Part shown: positions 50,765 to 59,464 of the stretch, one piece after another | How the letters are laid out: every line of letters starts with the position of its first letter | How positions within the stretch are numbered: the stretch's first letter is position 1 | DNA from: an uncultured Sulfolobales archaeon | GTDB taxonomy: Archaea > Thermoproteota > Thermoprotei_A > Sulfolobales > Acidilobaceae | Reading direction: 5' to 3' | Assembly (NCBI GenBank): GCA_937921695.1 | Contig: CAKZTZ010000001.1 | Coordinates: 1 to 64,000 of the forward strand | DNA length: 64,000 bases | Made by a program: the position numbers and the translations under genes | The notes under the pieces: model-generated | The model's database searches: none | What the model saw: the letters and a program-made list of their open reading frames with translations, nothing else | What the model was told of the DNA's origin: nothing

Positions 50765-51673
50765 TTAAGCCACCTCCTTGTTTAAGTGTGGATGCGTTAA
50801 ATATTCAATTCTACCGTCAGGATATATTCTCATGGAGGCTCTCCTGGCAGCCCAACAGTTTATAACTACAGCAACGCTCAAAGTGGCGGGATGCCTGGGA
50901 GCATAGTCCACGTGAACATCTAAGGCAGTAACTTTACCCCCCATGCCGTGGGCTCCATAGCCTATTTCGTTTATGGCTTTTAAGAGTTCTTCCTCGAACT
51001 TTGCAACTTCAGGAGCATCATGCCTCCGACCTATAGGCCTTAAAAGCCCTTTATAGGCGAGTTTCATAGCTGTGCTCACGTTTGGCCCTATACCTACACT
51101 GACTACTATCGGGGGGCAGGGCTGCGGCCCGGCCTCGTATACGGCTTCGATAACATATTTCATAACACCTTTAAGCCCCTCAGCTGGTATGAGGTTCTTA
51201 GCCCTCCCAATAACCTCGCTGCCTCCACCTTTAAGTAGAACAGTGACCTCAGCAGTGTCGCTGCCTTCAACGAGGTCCCAGTCTATCCAGGGCATGTAAC
51301 GCCCAGTATTATCCCCGGGGTTCTTACCTGTAAAAACATCTATAGTGTTAGGCCTCAAAGGAACCCTTCTAGTAGCCTCTACAGTAGCCTTTTTAAGAAT
51401 AGAAGGTAGGAGGCCAGCAAAGGGAAACCTATCCCCAACAGCGACATGAAACATTACAACACCAGTATCCTGGCATATAGGTAGCCCCTTCTCCTTAGCA
51501 ACCCTCACATTATCCAGCATAGCCCTGAGAAAACTCCTAGTACCAGGGCTATCCTCAACCTCGTAAGCCCTCAGAAGAGCCTCCTCAACATCCCCAGGAA
51601 GCCATATTGCGGCAGCCTCTATAAGCTTCACGGTAGCCTCAAAAAACTTCTTCTCCACGTCCGTGGCATTCAC
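50765..51673 (-). CDS. Class I fumarate hydratase, alpha (Fe-S) subunit
   Basis: This 302-residue subunit carries the oxygen-sensitive [4Fe-4S] cluster. The three cysteines are seen in GLPICQDTG, GPQPCPPIVVSVGIGP and VINCWAAR. The KNPGDNTGRYMPWIDW segment is also conserved. It pairs with the beta subunit encoded directly downstream. The start is GTG at 51673. An A/T-rich stretch (about 51685-51735) precedes it and probably holds the promoter. Confidence 0.93.
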   Translation of the reverse strand: MNATDVEKKFFEATVKLIEAAAIWLPGDVEEALLRAYEVEDSPGTRSFLRAMLDNVRVAKEKGLPICQDTGVVMFHVAVGDRFPFAGLLPSILKKATVEATRRVPLRPNTIDVFTGKNPGDNTGRYMPWIDWDLVEGSDTAEVTVLLKGGGSEVIGRAKNLIPAEGLKGVMKYVIEAVYEAGPQPCPPIVVSVGIGPNVSTAMKLAYKGLLRPIGRRHDAPEVAKFEEELLKAINEIGYGAHGMGGKVTALDVHVDYAPRHPATLSVAVVINCWAARRASMRIYPDGRIEYLTHPHLNKEVA

Positions 51674-51779
51674 GCAGACACACCAAATCTATATTTAAAC
51701 AAATCTAAACTTTAAAAACTTTATAAATAAACCCCTAAAGACCCTCACCCTCAACTTTAGCTCCAGCTAAACGAGGAGT

Positions 51780-52604
51780 TTAAACTTCCCAAGGCCACTT
51801 CTCGGAAGCCGCTAGAGCTAATGCTATGAAAGTTCCACCTAGCAGATGATCTAAATTATACCCTCTACTTCTTAAACTCCTGTCTATTTTTAGGACTTCA
51901 ACCATACTGGTACCTTCTAGTTTCTCCAGCTCTCTTAATCCTTTCTCGACAGCTATAGCGGCGAAGGATTTTGCGACAGCCAGCGTCATACTCTTCTCTA
52001 CGGCCGCTATCTTGGAGTACTCTAGTAGCTTGTCGAGCTTCTTAGTGTTTATCCAGAACCCTGTATCTATTTCCCCCAGGATCTCGTAGAGGTCTCCTAG
52101 GGTTAAGGCTTCTAATTTAACCCTAGCCTTGGTCACTCCCATCACATCTAGGCGGCTCAAGTGCTCGGTGCTGGAAATAGCCTCGAGCCCCTCTAATAGT
52201 TTTAAAGTGTCTTCTGGGGAGCCCCTATATAGTATTAGGTTCATAGAACCCCTAAGGGCCCCCCTGAGCCCTGCGCCTTGCTTGTCGGCAAACCCTTTCA
52301 GTGTTGATAGTGTTAGGGCGGCCGCTGCGAGCCCCGGTAAGGGTTTTAAACCGGTTTTCCTGTAAGCATCTCTTAGAGCTTCCGAGACGAGCTCTCCTAA
52401 ACCGATCTTCTGGATAATAATCCTACCGTCAGCTAGAAGTTTCCCCCTATAGTAGGCCTCGTCAACGTAATCTAGGATTATGAGGGACTCTACAAGCCTT
52501 TTTTCAAACTCGAAACCTAGCGTGAGCCTTGTTAAGGCTCCGGGTTTCACGGGAGCCGATAAAGTTACTATTAGCGAGGCTTTGAGAGGCATGGTTTCCC
52601 GCAA
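51780..52604 (-). CDS. CitG-like (triphosphoribosyl-dephospho-CoA synthase family) protein
   Basis: This 274-residue helical protein has the N-terminal motif APVKPGALTRLTLGFEFEKRLVES, similar to the PGNV.R..DF..T.FE pattern of COG1767. It ends with NLDHLLGGTFIALALA in place of the usual PG..AD..A...F. Bacterial CitG makes a prosthetic-group precursor for citrate lyase, but no citrate lyase gene is nearby and archaeal relatives are uncharacterised. Met-5 (52592) is an alternative start to TTG at 52604. It lies upstream of the fumarase genes on the same strand, with a 106-bp gap. Confidence 0.55.
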   Translation of the reverse strand: MRETMPLKASLIVTLSAPVKPGALTRLTLGFEFEKRLVESLIILDYVDEAYYRGKLLADGRIIIQKIGLGELVSEALRDAYRKTGLKPLPGLAAAALTLSTLKGFADKQGAGLRGALRGSMNLILYRGSPEDTLKLLEGLEAISSTEHLSRLDVMGVTKARVKLEALTLGDLYEILGEIDTGFWINTKKLDKLLEYSKIAAVEKSMTLAVAKSFAAIAVEKGLRELEKLEGTSMVEVLKIDRSLRSRGYNLDHLLGGTFIALALAASEKWPWEV

Positions 52605-52659
52605 ACTGTTGACCCCCAGATTTTAAGGGTTGGAGCTAATAATTTAACTGGGATTCCAA

Positions 52660-52983
52660 GTGTATAGGGTTGCTTTAAAAGCTCTAACTCCAGAGCCTCA
52701 GTTAACATCTACAGTGTTGAGGGCTCTGGCCGCGTCTTTTAAGTCTTCAGGCTGCACTTTGATAGAGAAGCCTTCTTGGATCCTCGCAAGCTGTGGGGAT
52801 AGTGTTCTAGTTAAGGCTTTCATGTACATGGCTCCTGCACCCAGGGAGATATTGGCTGGTATTGAGAGCTCCGTTATCATAGTTATCGATAGCCCCGAGG
52901 CTTCAAATGCTGTTAAAGCTGCGAGTATAGTAATGGGGGCCCTTGAGGGTGTTGGTGTGGGCGTTGTTATGGAGCAAGCTTAA
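52660..52983 (+). CDS. Small hypothetical protein, 107 residues
   Basis: I do not recognise this protein. It has alternating beta strands and helices (VIIVIDSPEASNAVKAASIVMGALEGVGVGVVM at the end), like a small alpha/beta domain, with two cysteines. There is no membrane helix of clear length. The GTG start at 52660 has an A/T-rich AATTTAAC about 20 bp upstream, which supports a real leaderless gene. It is divergent from the CitG-like gene and its stop overlaps the 3' end of the rhomboid gene by 4 bp. Confidence 0.5.
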   Translation: MYRVALKALTPEPQLTSTVLRALAASFKSSGCTLIEKPSWILASCGDSVLVKAFMYMAPAPREILAGIESSVIIVIDSPEASNAVKAASIVMGALEGVGVGVVMEQA

Positions 52984-53702
52984 TAATAGTATATGTAAGC
53001 ATACCTAGCCATGGCGAGTTTCCTCCTATCAACGAGCAAGCCAGCTAATAGTAGCCCCGCGATAAAACCGCCTATGTGAGCCCAGAAAGCTACGCCCACA
53101 CTCACCCCCGCCGCTGCAACCACTAGCCCCATTAAGAGCTGGTAGAGGAACCAGAAGCCTATGTATACTATAGCTGGGAGGCTTAGAAACATGGGGATCC
53201 AACCCCAGAAGGCGACGACACGCACCCTACCCCAGGGGAACAGCGCTATGTAAGCCCCTAAAACTCCAGAGATCGCCCCGGAGGCTCCCACAGCTGGTAT
53301 TAGGAGGGAGCTGGGATCGAATAATAGCGCGTAGAGAGTGTGGATCAAGGAGGCTGTTAGGCCGGTGAATATGTAGAATACAGCATACCTAAGCCTCCCC
53401 ATAACCACCTCGACGTTATCCCCGAAAATATATAGGAATAGCATGTTACCGAGCAAGTGGGCCAGGCTACCGTGGAGGAACATAGAGGTTATAAGAGTGT
53501 GAAGCCTCTCCCCGCTCAGAAAATACGCTGGTATGAAGCCGAGAGCCCATATAACTTCGTAGAAACTCCTAGCCCCCGGGGCTAGCATCCATGGTGTTAA
53601 AACGCTTATAAAGAAGAGCACTATGTTCAACACTATGAATGTTAAATTAACTAGAGGCGGGCCTCCAAACCTAGGACTCTCATCCCCTATAGGTATGCCC
53701 AT
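52980..53702 (-). CDS. Rhomboid-family intramembrane serine protease
   Basis: This 240-residue membrane protein has six or so helices. The catalytic dyad is visible: Ser141 in VGASGAISG and His209 in FWAHIGGF, with the supporting HLLGNMLFL (His82, Asn86) in an earlier helix. It should cut membrane-spanning substrates within or near the bilayer. The ATG at 53702 is about 25 bp from a TATA box, fitting leaderless transcription. It is divergent from the heme O synthase gene. Confidence 0.93.
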   Translation of the reverse strand: MGIPIGDESPRFGGPPLVNLTFIVLNIVLFFISVLTPWMLAPGARSFYEVIWALGFIPAYFLSGERLHTLITSMFLHGSLAHLLGNMLFLYIFGDNVEVVMGRLRYAVFYIFTGLTASLIHTLYALLFDPSSLLIPAVGASGAISGVLGAYIALFPWGRVRVVAFWGWIPMFLSLPAIVYIGFWFLYQLLMGLVVAAAGVSVGVAFWAHIGGFIAGLLLAGLLVDRRKLAMARYAYIYYY

Positions 53703-53722
53703 GGTAAACTAAACACCCGAAC

Positions 53723-53735
53723 TCTATATAAATTA
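53723..53735 (-). promoter_or_regulatory. TATA box for the rhomboid gene
   Basis: On the minus strand CTTAATTTATATAG is centred about 25 bp before the ATG at 53702. It sits back to back with the element serving the heme O synthase gene, making a compact divergent promoter. Confidence 0.5.
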
Positions 53736-53738
53736 AGA

Positions 53739-53748
53739 GATTTAAAGC
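53739..53748 (+). promoter_or_regulatory. TATA box for the heme O synthase gene
   Basis: GATTTAAAGC is centred roughly 30 bp before the GTG at 53776. Confidence 0.4.
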
Positions 53749-53775
53749 CTTAAAACCCCAACACGATATGTAAGG

Positions 53776-54687
53776 GTGTGCGGCATTACATCTAGCCTAG
53801 ACCGCGGCGTTGACAAGGTTAAAGCATTCATAGAGCTTACTAAGCCCAAGCAGACAGCTCTCCTACTCCTCACCATGTACGGGTCTTACCTAGTGGCTGG
53901 AGGCCCCCTAGACCCCCTACTCCTAGCTAAACTGACAATAATGGGGGTAGCCTCGTTAGGTGGAGTGACAGCCCTCAACATGTACCTTGACAGTGACGTG
54001 GACGCTCTCATGAAGAGGACTAGTAGGAGACCAATACCCTCAGGGAGGCTGACCGCTATGGAAGCCCTAACAGGAATAGCCATAATGCTTATAGTAGGTG
54101 TTACTGTAGCAGCCTCTATAAACGTCTACGTCCTCTTCGCAGTCCTAGCTGGCTTATACTTTGACATTATAGGCTATACAGAGCTCACTAAGAGGTTCAC
54201 ACCCCTCAACATATTCTTAGGCAGCATAGCCGGGGCCATGCCCGCTCTCGGGGGCTGGGCTGCAGGATCAGGCTCTATAGGCTTGCCTGGCATTATGTTA
54301 GCTGGCATAGTCTTCGCCTGGCAGCCTCTACATGTTTGGTTTCTAGCTTATTTCCTGGAGGATGATTATAGGAGAGTTGGGGTTCCTATGGCCCCCTTTG
54401 ATTACAGTCCCCGAGTATTTTCCCTTATGGTCTCCTTTTCCCTTATCTTCATGGCTTTCTTTGTCCTAGCCTTTGTATACTTAACAAGGTATGGCCATGT
54501 TAGTGCTGCCATCTCTATCATGTTGATAGCTCTAGCTATACGTAGGGTTTTCTCTTTCGCCTATTCGCCCTCTAGAAGGGAGGCTATCAAGATATTCAAG
54601 TTTGCAACGCCCGTCCTAGCCATAGTCTACATCCTACTCCCCATAGAGTTTCTCGTGAAAGTCCATGTTGGAATCCCTCTAGGCTAG
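53776..54687 (+). CDS. ctaB: Protoheme IX farnesyltransferase (heme O synthase, UbiA family)
   Basis: This enzyme attaches a farnesyl-type chain to heme b to make heme O. The 303-residue protein has the UbiA core: NMYLDSDVDALMKRTSRRPIPSGRL (first Asp-rich motif with the CtaB-specific R-R-P-.-P-S-G-R) and the later WQPLHVWFLAYFLEDDYRRVGVPM. About nine membrane helices are likely. A heme O product suggests a heme-copper or similar terminal oxidase elsewhere in the genome; none is in this window. The start is GTG at 53776. A membrane-protein gene follows 10 bp downstream. Confidence 0.92.
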   Translation: MCGITSSLDRGVDKVKAFIELTKPKQTALLLLTMYGSYLVAGGPLDPLLLAKLTIMGVASLGGVTALNMYLDSDVDALMKRTSRRPIPSGRLTAMEALTGIAIMLIVGVTVAASINVYVLFAVLAGLYFDIIGYTELTKRFTPLNIFLGSIAGAMPALGGWAAGSGSIGLPGIMLAGIVFAWQPLHVWFLAYFLEDDYRRVGVPMAPFDYSPRVFSLMVSFSLIFMAFFVLAFVYLTRYGHVSAAISIMLIALAIRRVFSFAYSPSRREAIKIFKFATPVLAIVYILLPIEFLVKVHVGIPLG

Positions 54688-54697
54688 GTGGCCTAAA

Positions 54698-55462
54698 ATG
54701 TATGGGTGTCAAGGGTATAAAGCTGCCGGGTGTCTGAGCATAGCTGTGTCGGGTCTCCTAGCTTTATCTTCACTATTACACGTTGAAGGCAAAATTTCCA
54801 TCCTAGCTCTCTCGCTCATAGCTATATCAATGCCGGCCCCCCTGATACTCTCAAGCCCCCTCACAGGCTTGCTTACAGTTTTAATAGTCCTAGTAGCCCT
54901 CGCTTTGAACGTTCTAGGATTTACCCCCGCCGTAAACCTATTAGCCCTCTTACCAGCCCTAGCGGAGTCAGCTAAATCCAGGCGCCTCGAACCCTTAATC
55001 GCGGGTTTAGGCCTCGTCCTAGCCCTCACATATCTAGGGTTTAAGGAGCCCCTAATCCTTTCAGCCCACATGATAACGTATGCCCTGCTAGCTTCCATGC
55101 TAACTAGGAGAATACACTCTCTAGTCTTATCCCTGGGAGCTCTAACCCCCATATTAGGGGGGGCTTTCGCAGCTTTAGCATCAGCTATTCTAGTAGCGTC
55201 TCTAGCCATAGCCGCTGGAGGCCTAATAGAGAGGGTTGGATGCCCCTTTAGGAGCGATGCAAGGCTAGCTTATGTAGGAGCTCTTACTGCAAGCGTGGCT
55301 ATAGTAATCATTATGCTGGCTGATTACTCCACTATATTCCACGGATACTGGCTCTTAGGATTCCTCCTAGTCGTGTCAGGCCTCCTAGTCCCCACAGGTA
55401 CGCGGGCCAACATCACGCTCCCCCCGAAGTCTCAAGAATTTTCACGTGAAACTTCCTCTTAG
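54698..55462 (+). CDS. Multi-pass membrane protein of unknown function
   Basis: This 254-residue protein is strongly hydrophobic, with eight or so membrane helices and a hydrophilic tail (ITLPPKSQEFSRETSS). I do not recognise the family. It begins 10 bp after ctaB and is probably in the same operon, so a role in heme or membrane lipid handling is possible but unproven. Its last 50 bp overlap the 3' end of moaA on the other strand. Confidence 0.6.
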   Translation: MYGCQGYKAAGCLSIAVSGLLALSSLLHVEGKISILALSLIAISMPAPLILSSPLTGLLTVLIVLVALALNVLGFTPAVNLLALLPALAESAKSRRLEPLIAGLGLVLALTYLGFKEPLILSAHMITYALLASMLTRRIHSLVLSLGALTPILGGAFAALASAILVASLAIAAGGLIERVGCPFRSDARLAYVGALTASVAIVIIMLADYSTIFHGYWLLGFLLVVSGLLVPTGTRANITLPPKSQEFSRETSS

Positions 55463-56492
55463 GAGTTTCCATTATCCTGAGGTCTCCACTGTTAAACCTA
55501 GGGGTTAAAGTCTCGAGCTCTTCAGCTTTCCTAGTGTAGAGGTAGAAGGGTCTCCTCATAGTGTTAGCTTCTAGTAGAGCCTCCATAACCCTCATTACAG
55601 CTTCACCTCTACTCTTAGCCCCCCTAATAGCTTTAACTATGTTTACCCTCTCACCTCTCCAGTTTATGCATGGGCTTAGGTTGCCTGAAGAGTCGAGTCT
55701 CAGCCTGTTGCACCCAGAACAGAATACTGGGTTCCCGTAGGGTTTCACAACTTCTATAATAGCGCCATTAGGGAGTTCGTATATAGGCCTCCTATGGAGG
55801 CTCCTCAACTTCACCTTAGCCCCCATAGCTTTAAACTTCTCCTCGACAACAGCCAGCGGGAACCTGTGGCTTTCGAGGAGCCTAGCGCCTAAACCAACAG
55901 GGATAAGCTCTATTAACTGTAAGATAGCGCCAATACTCCTAGCGAACTCCGCTAACTCCAGGATCTCGTCGTCATTAACACCTTTAAGTATGAGAGTGTT
56001 AACTTTAACCTTAAGTCCCGATTCCACAGCAGCCTTAACACCTCTAATACCCCTCTCAAGACCGTCAACCCCCGTTATGAACTTATACCTATCTCTCCTA
56101 AGGCTGTGAATAGAGACATTAACCCTCTTAAGGCCCGCATCGGCAAGCTGGCGGGCATAAACATCGAGGAGGAACCCGTTAGTAGTCATAGATATATCGG
56201 AAGCTGGAGCTGACGAGCCTATAGACCCCACAATGTCAACAATATCCCTCCTAACTAGGGGCTCGCCCCCAGTAATCTTAAAACCAGATATGCCAAGCTT
56301 GTAGGCAGCTTCAGCAATAACACCATAATCCTCAGGCGATAAAAGAGGGGGCTTCAAACCCGGCCTCAAAGGAGCCCCGAGAGGGTCGCCCTCTAAATGA
56401 CAGAAGAAACACCTATAATTACACTCTGCAGTAACCAGTACTCTAAGGCTTTCAAGAGGCCTGCCATAAGCATCTTTCACTATGGCCTGCAA
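55413..56492 (-). CDS. moaA: GTP 3',8-cyclase MoaA (molybdopterin biosynthesis)
   Basis: This radical SAM enzyme starts the pterin cofactor pathway from GTP. Its N-terminal cluster motif is CNYRCFFC. The SAM-binding GGEPLVRRDI and MTTNGFLL follow, and the second cluster is formed by CSGCNRLRL with a third Cys in LSPC near residue 285. It is about 30 residues longer than usual and ends SGGA: the Gly-Gly tail that MoaA needs is followed by one more residue. TTG at 56492 or the GTG near 56480 may be the start. It fits with the Mo/W enzyme and the tungstate importer nearby. Confidence 0.92.
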   Translation of the reverse strand: MQAIVKDAYGRPLESLRVLVTAECNYRCFFCHLEGDPLGAPLRPGLKPPLLSPEDYGVIAEAAYKLGISGFKITGGEPLVRRDIVDIVGSIGSSAPASDISMTTNGFLLDVYARQLADAGLKRVNVSIHSLRRDRYKFITGVDGLERGIRGVKAAVESGLKVKVNTLILKGVNDDEILELAEFARSIGAILQLIELIPVGLGARLLESHRFPLAVVEEKFKAMGAKVKLRSLHRRPIYELPNGAIIEVVKPYGNPVFCSGCNRLRLDSSGNLSPCINWRGERVNIVKAIRGAKSRGEAVMRVMEALLEANTMRRPFYLYTRKAEELETLTPRFNSGDLRIMETPKRKFHVKILETSGGA

Positions 56493-56627
56493 AGCTGATA
56501 CACTCTACCGGGTTACTGGTGCACCATTAGAGTATAAATATTTTAATTATAAACAACAGCTCAAGCTTCACACCGGGCGGGGCTTGCTCCGCAACCCTAA
56601 TTAGTTAACGCCAGAGCAGAAAGCACT

Positions 56628-58010
56628 TTAGAAGCAGGCTTCGAGGTCTGCGAGGGCCCCTATATGCCTTTTAGCCCGCTCCCCAACCTTGTATATGATT
56701 ATGTTGCCGCCGAGGAGCCCCGTTACAGGATCTCCTATGAGTATGCCGGCATCAGCTAGGGCCATTTCAAGCCCTAGCTCTTCAAGGTTAACAGTCGAGG
56801 CTACCCTAAACGTTAATATGTTGAGCTTCTTGATTATTAAACTCTCTATTTTAAGATATCTCTCCAAAGCCCCCGCATACTTTCTATAAGTGTAGTTTAG
56901 GATTTCAACCCCGTGGAAAACAGCTATATCAGGGCTCTCAGAGCTTAGGAACCCCGTCTCGACGCTAAAGAAAGCTTCAGGGCTTAGCTCTGCAGGGTTT
57001 AAAGCTAGCACGTTAAACATTCTAGGTAAGTCTGGCTGGCCGAGTTTTTCCGATATCTTCTCTATGGATTCTCTAATTTCGTCCTCCAAACTCTTATACG
57101 TTATTATAGATATTCTAGCGTTATTCCTTAAACCTACTTCTGAGATCCATGTGAGTACACTGTCTAGGGACAACCTGTAGGGCGCGCCAGCTAGCAAGAC
57201 TAAGTCTCCAGAGTATACTTCTCCAAGGACATTTTCTAAGGCCTTACACGCTAGTTTGAAGGGCTTCCTCGACCTCCATGGAGCTCTGAGGCTCTCAGGC
57301 TTTGGAGGCGCTAAGACTACTACGCCCCCGGGAGCTTTTATAGTGAAGGGGACCTCAGCTAACTCCAGAGGAGCCCCTCTAAGTTTCCTAATCTCCATTT
57401 TCCTTGAGAGTAGCCCGTGCTCAGACTCGTGCTTCAATATTATTATGCCGTCAGCTACAAACTCCACATCGCCAGTGTTCTCTATAGTCATTTTACCTAG
57501 GGGTATCTCAGCTATCAGGACTATGATTCCCTTAATGTCAAACGCTATGTTATAGAAGTAGTTTTGTATCATAGCCCTCCTCCGAGCATCGTTCGCTATA
57601 ACCTTAGCTATGGGAGTTATACTGTCTATAACGATAAGCTGTGGTTTAAACTCGAGTATTAAACTATTGAGAGCCTCAAGGAAACTGTCTAAAGCCTCCT
57701 CGCTACTAATTAGAGGTAGCCTAGCGAACCTGAAGTGATCTGAAACTATTAAAGGCTCAAAGTTGAAGCCGAACGTCCTCATGAACTTCAAGAACTTCTC
57801 CTCGTTCTCCTGAGTGCTCACCATTAGGCATTTCCTACCTTTAATAGCGTTGCTATAACATACCTGGGCTGCTAACGTGGTCTTACCAGACCCTGGATGG
57901 CCCGCTATAGCGAGCAGAGTCCCCGGAACTAGGATCTTGGGATAGTATTCGTCTAAACCTTCAACTCCGAAATCGAAAGCAACCTCCGCATACTTAGCGC
58001 CGTCCAACAC
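56628..58010 (-). CDS. KaiC-like RecA-superfamily ATPase with degenerate second domain
   Basis: This 460-residue protein has a first RecA-like domain with Walker A GHPGSGKT (37-44), then Glu in STQENEEK and Walker B QLIVIDS (about 124-130). A second RecA-like half starts near residue 262 (GEVYSGDLVLLAGAPYRLS), where the P-loop lacks the Lys and Gly residues. It is therefore probably a pseudo-ATPase domain. KaiC-like proteins in archaea take part in signalling or motility, and the partner is unknown. No motility (arl) genes are seen nearby. The start is TTG at 58010. Confidence 0.83.
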   Translation of the reverse strand: MLDGAKYAEVAFDFGVEGLDEYYPKILVPGTLLAIAGHPGSGKTTLAAQVCYSNAIKGRKCLMVSTQENEEKFLKFMRTFGFNFEPLIVSDHFRFARLPLISSEEALDSFLEALNSLILEFKPQLIVIDSITPIAKVIANDARRRAMIQNYFYNIAFDIKGIIVLIAEIPLGKMTIENTGDVEFVADGIIILKHESEHGLLSRKMEIRKLRGAPLELAEVPFTIKAPGGVVVLAPPKPESLRAPWRSRKPFKLACKALENVLGEVYSGDLVLLAGAPYRLSLDSVLTWISEVGLRNNARISIITYKSLEDEIRESIEKISEKLGQPDLPRMFNVLALNPAELSPEAFFSVETGFLSSESPDIAVFHGVEILNYTYRKYAGALERYLKIESLIIKKLNILTFRVASTVNLEELGLEMALADAGILIGDPVTGLLGGNIIIYKVGERAKRHIGALADLEACF

Positions 58011-58148
58011 TCTATACCCACTTTAAAGCTATGATAGCCCCAGAAATATATATTTTTAGTTAAATGAGCATCTTAGTTAGGCAGGTTTCCCTCTTTAGAC
58101 TAATGTTTTTAAATGTATGTCAACCACTATGTAATCTGGTAGTTAGGT

Positions 58149-59252
58149 TTGACCGTTAGGCTCGACATTCTGAAAAAGCCTCATGTTAGAGAGGCTAGGC
58201 TTTGGAGGCCTGTTGAAAGTAGGGGTGGGTGGGTTGAATGCTACTTATGCCATAGGCGTTGCTTGATAGCTCCAGGTAAGTATGGGGTTTGCGGTGTTAA
58301 GCTTAATGTTGACGGGAAACTCTACACTCTAGTTTACGGTCTCTTAACAGCTGTCAACATAGACCCTATAGAGAAGAAGCCTCTAATGCACTTCTACCCG
58401 GCTAGTAGTGTTCTAAGCATAGCTACTGTGGGTTGCAACTTCTTCTGCAGGTTCTGCCAAAACTGGGAGATAAGCCAGAGTAGGCTTGAGAAGGGGCTTG
58501 CAGGAGTCCACTTCACTAGCGAAAGGATTGTCGATCTCGCTATAGCTTACGATGCTCAAGGGATAACATACACTTACAACGAGCCCACAATATTCTACGA
58601 GTTCCTAGAGGATACAGCTAAACTAGCCCATAAGAAAGGCTTATTCAACACCATGGTAACAAACGGCTACATGACCCCGGAAGCTGTAGACCAGCTAGGC
58701 AGCCTCATGGACGCCGCCACTGTAGACTTTAAAGGCGGGGGCAGCAGGGAGTTCTACGATAAAATCATGAACGTGAGAGACCCTGAGCCCATATATGAGA
58801 CACTAATAGCAATGAGGGATAAAGGCTGGTGGATAGAAATAACAAACCTAGTAGTCCCTAAGTACGGGGATGACGAAGGACATATAAAGAAAATGGCCAA
58901 GTGGATACTGGAAAACCTAGGCCCCGAAACACCCTTCCACCTCCTAAGATTCCACCCAGACTATAAACTAACAGACGTCCCCTGGACCCCAATAGCCACA
59001 CTAGAGAAACTAGCCAAAACAGCCATGAAAGAAGGGCTAAAACACGTATACATAGGTAACGTCCCAGGACACCCGTTAGAACACACATACTGTCCAAACT
59101 GCGGCTATAAACTCATAGAAAGATACGGGTTCACAATAACAGACTACAAGATAACCAAAGAAGGTAAATGCCCCAAATGCGGCCACAAGATAAACATAAA
59201 AGGCCATTACATTGGAAAATCAACAGGATACCCTATCCCTATATACTGGTAG
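58149..59252 (+). CDS. AmmeMemoRadiSam-type radical SAM protein (PflA-like)
   Basis: This 367-residue protein has an N-terminal cysteine region (CYLCHRRCLIAPGKYGVCGV), then the radical SAM motif CNFFCRFCQNW (about residues 97-107). QGITYTYNEPTIFYEF follows, and a C-terminal zinc ribbon (CPNCGY...CPKCGH) ends it. This arrangement is that of the radical SAM member of the AmmeMemoRadiSam set; the AMMECR1 and Memo partners are not in the window. The reaction is unknown. The start is TTG at 58149, 138 bp from the divergent KaiC-like gene. Confidence 0.9.
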   Translation: MTVRLDILKKPHVREARLWRPVESRGGWVECYLCHRRCLIAPGKYGVCGVKLNVDGKLYTLVYGLLTAVNIDPIEKKPLMHFYPASSVLSIATVGCNFFCRFCQNWEISQSRLEKGLAGVHFTSERIVDLAIAYDAQGITYTYNEPTIFYEFLEDTAKLAHKKGLFNTMVTNGYMTPEAVDQLGSLMDAATVDFKGGGSREFYDKIMNVRDPEPIYETLIAMRDKGWWIEITNLVVPKYGDDEGHIKKMAKWILENLGPETPFHLLRFHPDYKLTDVPWTPIATLEKLAKTAMKEGLKHVYIGNVPGHPLEHTYCPNCGYKLIERYGFTITDYKITKEGKCPKCGHKINIKGHYIGKSTGYPIPIYW

Positions 59253-59321
59253 CTCGAAAACAATACTCGTAGGCTAGATAAAAATTAATTAGGTCGAACT
59301 GCAATAACCTTGAGCGGGTTT

Positions 59322-59399
<78 letters not shown>

Positions 59400-59464
59400 C
59401 ACGACTTTCAGGGCTCCTAACAGTTTTATGGGGAATTTAAATCTATCTAATTAAAATATTTAAG

